Below are positions 57,462 through 64,000 of a stretch of DNA of 64,000 bases, piece by piece. Source of the stretch: Nocardia sienata NBRC 100364 (GTDB taxonomy: Bacteria > Actinomycetota > Actinomycetes > Mycobacteriales > Mycobacteriaceae); assembly GCF_001613205.1 (NCBI RefSeq), contig NZ_BDBX01000019.1:144563-208562 (forward strand), in the 5' to 3' direction. How positions within the stretch are numbered: the stretch's first letter is position 1; each line of letters begins with the position of its first letter. The notes beneath the pieces are model-generated. The model saw only the letters and a program-made list of their open reading frames with translations, searched no databases and was not told where the DNA came from. Both the position numbers and the translations under genes were made by a program.

Positions 57462-58325
57462 GTGCGGAGTCTGGTGGAGCCGACCCGGCGCGCGAAATAC
57501 GTTCCCGCGCGCCAGCTCGCCAAGCGGGACCTTGCCCAGGTACTCCGGGTCCTCGACGATGATCCGGTGGCCACCTGCATGGTCGCCGCCCGGTTACAGG
57601 AATACGGTCTGGACAACCGGTGCGGCCAGGGCGAGCTGTGGAGTCACGGCGGCCCGTCGGAGTCACTGTGCTTCTCCGGGGTGAATCTCATCCCGCTGCG
57701 CGGCGGCCGCGAGGCGCTGCGCGCCTTCGCCGACCGGGCGATCCGGTGGCCCCGGATGTGCTCGTCGGTGGTCGGCCGGCGGGAACTCGCCCTGCCGCTG
57801 TGGGAGATGCTCGCCGACCACTGGGGTCCCGAACGTGAGGTCCGCGGCGCGCAGCCGCTGCTGGCGCTCACCGATACCGCCTTGGCGGCCGCCGACCCAC
57901 AGGTGCGCCAGGTACGTCCCGAAGAGCTCGACCGGTATCTCGCGGCGGCGATCGCGATGTTCATCGAAGAGGTCGGGATCGATCCACGGGCCGGCGACGG
58001 GGGCCGCGGCTATCGCCGTCGCGTGGCCGGGCTGATCGAGGCCGGCCGGGCCTGGGCGCGATTCGCCGACGGCGAGGTTGTGTTCAAGGCGGAGGTGGGT
58101 GCGCAGTCCCGGCGCACCGGGCAGATCCAGGGCGTCTGGGTGCATCCGGAACACCGGGGGCGGGGCCTGGGTACGGCGGGTACGGCGGCCGTGGCCAACT
58201 CGGTCGTCGCTTCGGGCCGCACCGCCAGCCTGTACGTCAACGACTACAACGAGGTGGCCCGGCGAGCCTATCGGGCGGTCGGGTTCCGGCAGATCGCCAC
58301 CTTCGCCACGGTCCTGCTCGACTGA
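57462..58325 (+). CDS. GNAT family acetyltransferase
   Basis: A 287-aa protein. The N-terminal half (1-135; LAKRDLAQVLRVLDDDPVAT, CSSVVGRRELALPLWEMLAD) is a DUF4081-like region and the C-terminal half a GNAT fold with acetyl-CoA loop IQGVWVHPEHRGRGLGTAGT and ASLYVNDYNEVARRAYRAVG. The same protein follows ispG in mycobacteria (Rv2867c type). Substrate unknown. GTG 57462; no clear ribosome-binding site. Confidence 0.85.
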   Translation: MRSLVEPTRRAKYVPARQLAKRDLAQVLRVLDDDPVATCMVAARLQEYGLDNRCGQGELWSHGGPSESLCFSGVNLIPLRGGREALRAFADRAIRWPRMCSSVVGRRELALPLWEMLADHWGPEREVRGAQPLLALTDTALAAADPQVRQVRPEELDRYLAAAIAMFIEEVGIDPRAGDGGRGYRRRVAGLIEAGRAWARFADGEVVFKAEVGAQSRRTGQIQGVWVHPEHRGRGLGTAGTAAVANSVVASGRTASLYVNDYNEVARRAYRAVGFRQIATFATVLLD

Positions 58326-58387
58326 TCCCGTTCGGATCCGGTGTGCCGCAGGTGATCACCGGCTCCGGTCGCCTACCATCGGCTCCG

Positions 58388-60175
58388 ATGACGATCCGAT
58401 CGGTACTCGTGATCGCGGTCGCGGCGCTCGCGTTCGCCGTGACCGGTTGTGCGGCGGGCTCCGCCGGGCCGATCACCGCCGCGGACGGTTTTCTCGGTGC
58501 GTTCACCGCGCGTGATATCGAGGCGGCCGCCGATCGGACTACCCGTCCCGAAAAAGCTTTCGCCGCATTGACTTCGGCGTGGGAGGAATTGGGCGCCGAA
58601 GAACTGCACGCCGACACCGGCGCCGCCCGCATCACCGGTGATACCGCCACGGTCGACTACACCTACGAATGGCGGCTGCCCGGCGGCCGTACCTGGACCT
58701 ATTCGGGGCAGTTACCGATGGTGCGCACCGGCGGCGCCTGGACGGTGCGCTGGAGCGGCGTGGCCGTGCATCCACGCCTCGGCGATACCCAGACCATGGC
58801 GTTGTCGATACGGTCCGCGCCGCGGGCCCGGGTCAACGAACAGTCCGGTAGCGATGTCCTCGTTCCGGGCACCGTCTCGCGGGTGACCTTCGATGTCGCC
58901 GACAGCGCCGACCCGCAGCGGGTGGCGACGGCGCTGTCCCGGGCACTGACCGATATCGACGAGCGGCTCACCCCGGAACGGATTCTGGATTCCGCGCGCG
59001 CCGCCGACGGGGTGTACACGGTGATCGTGCTCAACGAGGTCGAGTTCGGCCGGGCCGGCCCCCAGCTGATCGGGCTCCCGGGCGTGCGCGTGACCCAGGA
59101 GTGGGATATGGCGCCCACCGACCGGAATTTCGCCCCCGATTTGATGGCCCAGGTCCGGCAGGCGGTGATCGACGACGTCGACGGCCGGTCGGGCTGGCGA
59201 GTGGTGGCCCGCAATGCCGGCGGCGCCGAGACCGGAGTGCTGCACGAGGTGGCGCCGCAACCCGCGCCGTCCTTCGCGCTGAGTGTGGACCGCCGCATCC
59301 AGAACGCGGCGCAGCGCGCGGTCGACGGGCGCCGGGAACAGACCATGATGGTGGTGATCGATCCCTCGACCGGCGGCATTCTCGCGGTCGCGCAGAACGC
59401 GGCCGCCGACCGGGACGGTCCGGTGGCCACCATCGGCCAGTACCCGCCGGGGTCGGTGTTCAAGACGGTGACCGCGGCCGCCGCGATGGGTGAAGGTATC
59501 GCGACACCCGATACCGTGGTCTCCTGTCCCAGCGCGGTGACGATCGGCGAGCGGATGATCCCCAATTACAACGGGTTCTCCGTCGGTGACGTGCCCATGA
59601 CGACCGCTTACGCGCGTTCCTGCAATACCTCCTTCGCCCGATTGGCCAGTGAGTTGCCGGATTCCGCTCTCACCGACAGCGCGGCGGCCTTCGGTATCGG
59701 CCCGGACTACACGGTGGCGGGCCTGGCGACTTTCTCCGGATCGGTGCCCGCGACCGACGACCGCACCCAGCGCACCGAGGACGGGATCGGTCAGGGGCGG
59801 GTGGTGGTGAGCCCCTTCGGTATGGCCCTCATGGCCGCTGCCGTCGCCTCCGGGGCGGCGCCGACTCCGTACTTGATCACGGGACGGGAGACCGTGGTCG
59901 ACGGTCCGCGACCGGCCCTCGCCCCGGAGGTGGTGCGCGGGTTGCGGGCGATGATGCGGCAGGTGGTCGTGGCGGGCACCGCGGAACGGATCGCCGATCA
60001 GGGGGAGGTCTTCGGTAAGACCGGCGAAGCGGAAGTGGAGGGAGGTTCGCATTCCTGGTTCGTCGGCTACCGGGGCGATATCGCCTTCGCGACGCTGCTG
60101 GTCAGAGGCGGAAGCTCGGATAACGCGGTCGCGGTGACCCGGGATATGCTGGCGGCGCTGCCCCCGGGCTACTGA
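58388..60175 (+). CDS. Penicillin-binding lipoprotein (class B PBP, transpeptidase)
   Basis: A 595-aa lipoprotein. Signal peptide with lipobox AFAVTGCAAG (Cys at residue 20), an NTF2-like MecA-N domain (about 35-140), a PBP dimerisation region (150-270) and a transpeptidase domain with S356-V-F-K359 (PPGSVFKTV), S411-C-N413 and K544-T-G. All three catalytic motifs are intact. It is the PBP-lipo (Rv2864c) counterpart, involved in septal or polar peptidoglycan crosslinking. ATG 58388 follows TACCAT by 7 nt, a strong leaderless-start pattern. Confidence 0.93.
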   Translation: MTIRSVLVIAVAALAFAVTGCAAGSAGPITAADGFLGAFTARDIEAAADRTTRPEKAFAALTSAWEELGAEELHADTGAARITGDTATVDYTYEWRLPGGRTWTYSGQLPMVRTGGAWTVRWSGVAVHPRLGDTQTMALSIRSAPRARVNEQSGSDVLVPGTVSRVTFDVADSADPQRVATALSRALTDIDERLTPERILDSARAADGVYTVIVLNEVEFGRAGPQLIGLPGVRVTQEWDMAPTDRNFAPDLMAQVRQAVIDDVDGRSGWRVVARNAGGAETGVLHEVAPQPAPSFALSVDRRIQNAAQRAVDGRREQTMMVVIDPSTGGILAVAQNAAADRDGPVATIGQYPPGSVFKTVTAAAAMGEGIATPDTVVSCPSAVTIGERMIPNYNGFSVGDVPMTTAYARSCNTSFARLASELPDSALTDSAAAFGIGPDYTVAGLATFSGSVPATDDRTQRTEDGIGQGRVVVSPFGMALMAAAVASGAAPTPYLITGRETVVDGPRPALAPEVVRGLRAMMRQVVVAGTAERIADQGEVFGKTGEAEVEGGSHSWFVGYRGDIAFATLLVRGGSSDNAVAVTRDMLAALPPGY

Positions 60176-60198
60176 TACCGATCGTGACGATCGGTATC
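60174..60198. terminator. Bidirectional terminator between PBP and small exported protein
   Basis: GATACCGATCG (60174-60184), loop TGA, CGATCGGTATC (60188-60198): a perfect 11-bp stem. It overlaps the last two bases of the PBP stop codon and lies 34 nt from the stop of the convergent small gene. Confidence 0.75.
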
Positions 60199-60232
60199 AT
60201 CGCCGGCACCACGACCGCCTGGCCCGAGACCG

Positions 60233-60460
60233 TCACCCTCCGGCGGACCCGGTTTCCGATGCGGTCGCATAACGGTGACCGATATCGGTGATGTGGGTAT
60301 CGGTGGTCGTCGAATCGCTGACCCGGGCGGGCGCGACGACCGATACGGTCCGGTCGGTGACCGGTGCGGACGAAGCGGTATCGGTTCCCAGGATCTCGAC
60401 GACCCCGGCACCCCCCAGGATCAACCCCGCGGTGATGAAAGCAACGGCGGAACGCTTCAT
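60233..60460 (-). CDS. Small exported/membrane protein
   Basis: A 75-aa protein with a signal- or anchor-like N-terminus (MKRSAVAFITAGLILGGAGV) and a Thr/Ser/Val-rich tail (APVTDRTVSVVAPARVSDST). No family recognised. ATG 60460 is preceded by GGAGGGAG about 6 nt upstream, so translation looks real; the longer open frame to 60658 lacks a start with this quality. Isolated between the PBP and nitrobindin genes. Confidence 0.6.
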   Translation of the reverse strand: MKRSAVAFITAGLILGGAGVVEILGTDTASSAPVTDRTVSVVAPARVSDSTTTDTHITDIGHRYATASETGSAGG

Positions 60461-60672
60461 TTCCGGCTCCCTCCGATTCAGAGGTTCGACAGACAGCGAG
60501 CTCGGATTGCTGCTGGCGACCGGGCTCTGCGGAAGAGTTATCTGGTGATTTGCTGCTCTGGCCAACCTATGGGGGAACACCCGGCGAGACAAGACGGAGA
60601 GCTGGATTGAATCGATGGCGAGCAAATCGTGACCCGGATCACGATTTCCGTGACTCACCCGTTATGTTCCAT

Positions 60673-61167
60673 TCAGATTTTGTGTAGACGGGCCGCGAGG
60701 TGATCCTGTAATGGCAGGCCGACGGCACCCATCCGCAGGGTGTAGTCGATGACGCCTCCGCGCATGTGGACAGTTCGGCCGAGGGCTGTCACCGACTTGG
60801 CCGTGCTGCTCAGACCGATCGCGGTCGACTCGAGTTCCAGGCGGAGTTCGTCGTCGCCGCGGGTGAGTTCTCCCTCGCAGATCTCGGTGATCCCGGTGGG
60901 ATGGGCGAGAATGAGCTCCACCCGGTCGGGGGCGGGGTAGCGCAGATATCCGGTCTCCACATGGAGCGGACGGTTGTCCTCGGCGTGCCGGGTGCGCTGC
61001 CGGTAGGTCAGGAACGGCCGGCCGAGATGCCCGAAGGTGATCTCCTCCACATAACCGAAGGGTTCGATCGTCGGATAGTCGCCCTGGCCGCGACCACGCC
61101 AGGTGCCGAGCAAACCGGCCAGCGGAGCGATAGCGGGATGCGGGGCGGGTGTCTGCGGTTCGGCCAC
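60673..61167 (-). CDS. Nitrobindin-family heme-binding beta-barrel protein
   Basis: A 164-aa FABP-like/THAP4-like protein: HPAIAPLAGLLGTWRGRGQG, DYPTIEPFGYVEEITFGHLG, RPFLTYRQRTRH and a C-terminal TALGRTVHMRGGVIDYTLRM. The GTWxGxGxxxYPTI start and a proximal His are the nitrobindin signatures; the mycobacterial homologue binds ferric heme and handles NO or peroxynitrite. GTG 61167 is preferred: TACGCT lies about 8 nt upstream (coding strand), a leaderless pattern. Confidence 0.85.
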   Translation of the reverse strand: MAEPQTPAPHPAIAPLAGLLGTWRGRGQGDYPTIEPFGYVEEITFGHLGRPFLTYRQRTRHAEDNRPLHVETGYLRYPAPDRVELILAHPTGITEICEGELTRGDDELRLELESTAIGLSSTAKSVTALGRTVHMRGGVIDYTLRMGAVGLPLQDHLAARLHKI

Positions 61168-61233
61168 GGCCCACAAGCGTAGCCCCCGGTGGACGCCCGC
61201 AGTACCCGACGTGCCCACGCGCCGGATCTGCCG

Positions 61234-61761
61234 CTATTTGCTGCGACGGCGCCCGAACGGCCAGAAGGAGCGGGTGCGCCGCCGGGGCAGCGCCGCGTAG
61301 ACCATGGTCATCTCGGCGAAGACTCCGGCCTCGCGTTCCCGATCGGGGCCGAAATCGTCGCGGCCCAGGATCTGCGTGATCGATCCGGGGGCGATCGTGG
61401 CGAGAGCGTCGAGCAGTGAGGCGTTGAGCGCCCCCAGCGAGATGCGGGTGGTATCGGGGTCCTCGGCACCCGGGCCGCCGTGCCCCAGCAACATATGGCC
61501 GATCGCGTGCAGCACGATGTGGTCGGCGTTGCGGCCGGAGGCCGATGCGTCGTAGACGATGATGTCGTCGTTCTTACGGGCGATCCAGAGGCCGTTGCCG
61601 TTGCATCCGAGATCGGCCAGCGCCGACCGGTGGGCCGGCTGTAACGAGATCGGCCGCTTCCGGTGCGCGGCCACCTCGGCGAGGTAGGCGTTGAGGTCCC
61701 ACGGGCTGGGCAGGGGCACCGACCCAGCCGCATCGCCGAACCTGGCGTCCATGCTTGTCAT
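61234..61761 (-). CDS. IrrE/ImmA-like (HxxxH) protein lacking the catalytic Glu
   Basis: A 175-aa protein. NADHIVLHAIGHMLLGHGGP near residues 79-97 matches the HExxH ... H zinc motif of ImmA/IrrE and similar toxin-like metalloproteases, except that Glu86 is Ala (H85-A86-I-G-H89, H94 also kept). YLAEVAAHRKRPISLQPAHR and GLWIARKNDDIIVYDASASG upstream fit the family. A basic tail PRRRTRSFWPFGRRRSK ends it. Probably a zinc-binding regulator without protease activity. ATG 61761 with TAACGT 8 nt upstream (leaderless pattern). Confidence 0.65.
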   Translation of the reverse strand: MTSMDARFGDAAGSVPLPSPWDLNAYLAEVAAHRKRPISLQPAHRSALADLGCNGNGLWIARKNDDIIVYDASASGRNADHIVLHAIGHMLLGHGGPGAEDPDTTRISLGALNASLLDALATIAPGSITQILGRDDFGPDREREAGVFAEMTMVYAALPRRRTRSFWPFGRRRSK

Positions 61762-61860
61762 CGGCGAATACGTTACCGATCGCGCGTCGACTCGTCACTT
61801 CCGCGAATCGCCGCGCACCACTGGGAAACCGGCGACCTGGGCGGAAGACTCGGCAGGTGG

Positions 61861-63243
61861 TCAGATATCGACCCCCGGACCCACCGGACGGACATTGTGC
61901 TGTTTGTTCCACAGCGCGGTGAACGCCCAGAGCACGACGCCGACCACCAGCAGGACCCCGGCGATGGCGTACTGCTGCGGATTGCGGTCGGTGAACGGTG
62001 TGGCCAGATAGGCGCAGCACACCGCGCCGAGGACCGGCAGCGGTGTCGGGGTGCGGAAGTGAACATGAGCCACTCGGTCGCGCCGGAGTACGAGAACCGC
62101 GACGTTGACGATGGTGAACACCACGAGCAGCAACAGCGCGGTGGTGCCCCCCAGCTCCGGCACCTGGTCGACGAAGGCGAGCAGGCCGAAGGCCAGCAGG
62201 GTGGTGAAAAGGATCGCGACGTACGGGGTACGCCGGCTCCGGTCGACTCGGCCCAGCACCCGGGGGATCACCTTGTGCTTGGCCATGCCATAGAGCAGCC
62301 GACTGGCCATCAGCATATTGATGAGGGCCGAATTGGCCACCGCGAACATGGTGATGAAAGCGAATATCTGAGTGGGGAACCCGGGGGCGCCGATCTTCAC
62401 AACCTGCAGCAGCGGGGTGTCGCCCTCGGAGAGTTCGTCCGGGGGGACCAGCGCCACCGCCGTGATCGACACCACCACATAGATCGCCCCGGTGATCAGC
62501 AACCCGGTGATCAGGATCCGGGGAAAGATCCGGTTCGGCTCCTTGGTCTCCTCGGCCATGTTCACCGAATCCTCGAAACCGACCATGGCGTAGAAGGCCA
62601 GTGTCGTCGCCGCGATGACACCGCCGAACGCGGTGCGATCACCGGTATCGAATTCGACGATGCGGCCGAAGTCGCCGTTACCGAACCCCAGCGCCCACAG
62701 TCCGATGCACACCACGATCAGCAGGCCGGACAGCTCCACACAGGTGAGCAGGACATTGGCCTTGACGCTCTCGCCCACGCCGCGCAGGTTGATCGCGGCG
62801 ACCGCCGCCATGAAGGCCAGTGCGATCACGGTGAGCAGGGGCCCCTTGCCGTCGAACTCGAAGGCTTCGGCGAAATTCGCCGCGAAGGCCTTGGCCGCGG
62901 TGGCGGCGGAGGTGATACCGGAACTCATCACCGCGAACGTCACCATGAAGGTGAGGAAATGGATGCCGAACGCTTTGTGGGTGTAGAGCGCGGCGCCGGC
63001 GGCCTGGGGATATTTGGTGACCAGTTCCAGATAGCTCAGACCGGTGATCAGCGCGACCCCGAAGGCGACCAGGAACGGGATCCACACCGCCCCGCCGACC
63101 TCCCCTGCCACCCGGCCGGTGAGCGCGTAGATACCGGTACCGAGAATATCGCCGACGATGAACAGCAACAGCAGCCACGGGCCCATGACCCGTTTCAACT
63201 CGGGTTGCTGCGTCGGATCGCTCCGGTCGGTGACGTCTGCCAA
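61861..63243 (-). CDS. APC family amino-acid permease
   Basis: A 460-aa transporter with about twelve spans. Signature first span LLLLFIVGDILGTGIYALTG, then VALITGLSYLELVTKYPQAA, TLAFYAMVGFEDSVNMAEET (the APC sixth span with unwound Gly-Phe-Glu), and ALINMLMASRLLYGMAKHKV. Substrate amino acid not readable; the GFEDSVNMAEET pattern is common in cationic- and small-amino-acid permeases. TTG 63243 with AGGGG about 6 nt upstream. The 108-nt spacer to the DUF5753 gene has no clear promoter. Confidence 0.88.
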   Translation of the reverse strand: MADVTDRSDPTQQPELKRVMGPWLLLLFIVGDILGTGIYALTGRVAGEVGGAVWIPFLVAFGVALITGLSYLELVTKYPQAAGAALYTHKAFGIHFLTFMVTFAVMSSGITSAATAAKAFAANFAEAFEFDGKGPLLTVIALAFMAAVAAINLRGVGESVKANVLLTCVELSGLLIVVCIGLWALGFGNGDFGRIVEFDTGDRTAFGGVIAATTLAFYAMVGFEDSVNMAEETKEPNRIFPRILITGLLITGAIYVVVSITAVALVPPDELSEGDTPLLQVVKIGAPGFPTQIFAFITMFAVANSALINMLMASRLLYGMAKHKVIPRVLGRVDRSRRTPYVAILFTTLLAFGLLAFVDQVPELGGTTALLLLVVFTIVNVAVLVLRRDRVAHVHFRTPTPLPVLGAVCCAYLATPFTDRNPQQYAIAGVLLVVGVVLWAFTALWNKQHNVRPVGPGVDI

Positions 63244-63351
63244 GAGAACCCCTCATCTCCGCAGTGGCCGCGCGAGCCCTGAATCGGACAGTTCCGATCT
63301 GGATACCCACTCGGTGTGGCCCGGACTCCTCGTTCACGGGCTGTTCACAAG

Positions 63352-64000
63352 TCAGGCCAGGGCTTCGACCGTCGCGGCCGCTTCGGCGATCATCACCGCG
63401 GAATCGCGGGGGCTCAGAGCCATCGCCCGCAACTGGTCGAACATGACACCGAATCGCCGGATCTCGGTATGCCCTTCGACGAGGGCGTCTCCGGAGATTC
63501 CCTCGACGTAGACCAGTTCGGGATCGGTGGGGTCGGGGAAGTCGAGAATTGTGAAGGACCCGGCCATGCCCGGGTGCGCGCCCGCGTCGAAGGGCAGGAT
63601 CTGCAGGATCACGTTCTTGCGTTTGGTCGCCTCGCCCAGCCGGCGCAGCTGACCGCTCATGACCTCGGGGCCACCGACGATCCGGCGGATCGCGGCCTCG
63701 TCGAGCACCACCCACAGTTCCAACGGCTCGTCCTTGGCCAGCACCGCTGCCCGGTCCATCCGGGCGCGGGCGCGCCGTTCCAGATCCGATGCCTCCAGTT
63801 TCGGCATGCACGTATCGATCACGGCCATGGCGTACTGCTCGGTCTGCAACAGACCGGGAATGAACGAGGTCTGGTAGTGCCGGGCCGACAACGCCACCGA
63901 TTCGAAATTGATGTACGCGGCGTACACCTCCGACAGACTGGCCTCATACGGCCGCGACATCCCGGGTTTCTGCGCGTCCGACAGCAGCTCCAGCGCCTCC
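63352..64000 (-). CDS. DUF5753 domain regulator (XRE family), N-terminus outside window
   Basis: The gene runs off the window; 216 codons including the stop are present. RPYEASLSEVYAAYINFES, ALSARHYQTSFIPGLLQTEQ, YAMAVIDTC and VLDEAAIRRIVGGPEVMSGQ are typical of DUF5753, the C-terminal domain of abundant actinobacterial XRE regulators. The helix-turn-helix lies upstream, beyond 64000. Such genes often sit beside a DUF397 partner; none is seen downstream. The in-frame Met at 63960 is not the start, since the frame continues with EALELLSDAQKPG. Confidence 0.85.
   Translation of the reverse strand, partial: EALELLSDAQKPGMSRPYEASLSEVYAAYINFESVALSARHYQTSFIPGLLQTEQYAMAVIDTCMPKLEASDLERRARARMDRAAVLAKDEPLELWVVLDEAAIRRIVGGPEVMSGQLRRLGEATKRKNVILQILPFDAGAHPGMAGSFTILDFPDPTDPELVYVEGISGDALVEGHTEIRRFGVMFDQLRAMALSPRDSAVMIAEAAATVEALA

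Noticed and set aside
63341..63350. CTGTTCACAA as another DnaA box
   Set aside because: It matches TTGTNCACA in neither orientation without two or more mismatches.

Overview
The window is a 64 kb piece of chromosome from a high-GC actinobacterium of the order Mycobacteriales, most likely Nocardia or a close relative. This rests on base composition, frequent GTG/TTG starts, many probably leaderless genes, and gene order. The order follows the Mycobacterium tuberculosis block that runs from rsmD/coaD through sepIVA, rnc, mutM, smc, ftsY, amt-glnB-glnD, ffh, rpsP-trmD, rplS, lepB, rnhB, dprA, xerC, rpsB-tsf, pyrH-frr-cdsA-rlmN, rip1, dxr, ispG to the lipoprotein PBP. The synteny is recalled from knowledge, not computed. 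No IS element, prophage, CRISPR array, rRNA or tRNA was found.

Layout. 1-5.2 kb: rsmD end, coaD, a GtrA-type membrane protein, sepIVA, then DUF177-rpmF-rnc-mutM. 5.2-8.5 kb: a DHFR/RibD-like reductase, a PHP phosphoesterase, a decayed periplasmic-binding-protein gene, OsmC, acylphosphatase and a DUF1707 protein with an operator-like dyad. 8.7-14.5 kb: smc, a DUF2237 gene and ftsY. 14.5-17.2 kb: a LuxR-type regulator divergent from a flavoprotein, with a perfect 14-bp inverted repeat between them. 17.3-21.7 kb: the nitrogen operon amtB-glnB-glnD behind GlnR-like sites. 22.4-24 kb: ffh. 24.4-26.2 kb: a VWA surface protein. 26.6-28.5 kb: rpsP-khpA-rimM-trmD. 28.6-31.2 kb: a LuxR regulator divergent from an acyl-CoA synthetase. 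31.3-36.1 kb: tex, a membrane protein, rplS, lepB. 36.3-41.9 kb: rnhB, DUF2469, yraN, yifB, dprA, xerC. 42.4-45.1 kb: two DUF202 proteins, an M23-type protein and an unrecognised 431-aa protein. 45.5-50.1 kb: rpsB, tsf, pyrH, frr, cdsA. 50.1-60.2 kb: LapA-like protein, rlmN, lhgO, rip1, dxr, DUF2631, ispG, a GNAT protein, PBP lipoprotein. 60.2-64 kb: a small exported protein, nitrobindin, an IrrE-like protein without its catalytic Glu, an APC permease and a truncated DUF5753 regulator.

How the genes work together. Most encode information processing and envelope growth. Ribosome and translation: rpmF, rpsP, rplS, rpsB, tsf, frr, rimM, trmD, rlmN, rsmD. Protein export: ffh, ftsY, lepB. Chromosome dynamics: smc, xerC, dprA, yifB, rnhB, mutM. 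Septum and wall: sepIVA, PBP, Rip1. Isoprenoid and lipid precursors: dxr, ispG, cdsA. Nitrogen sensing: amtB, glnB, glnD.

The less ordinary content is mostly non-coding or cryptic: a family of nested palindromic intergenic elements (three copies), two pairs of DnaA-box-like 9-mers with matching spacing, a shared promoter architecture upstream of rpsP, rplS and rpsB, strong dyads at three regulatory sites, a two-hairpin rpsB-tsf spacer, and an unrecognised secreted-type protein translationally coupled to an M23 protein. I did not find a clear new multi-gene defence or metabolic system. Start codons were chosen from ribosome-binding sites, -10 spacing and family length, and several remain uncertain.
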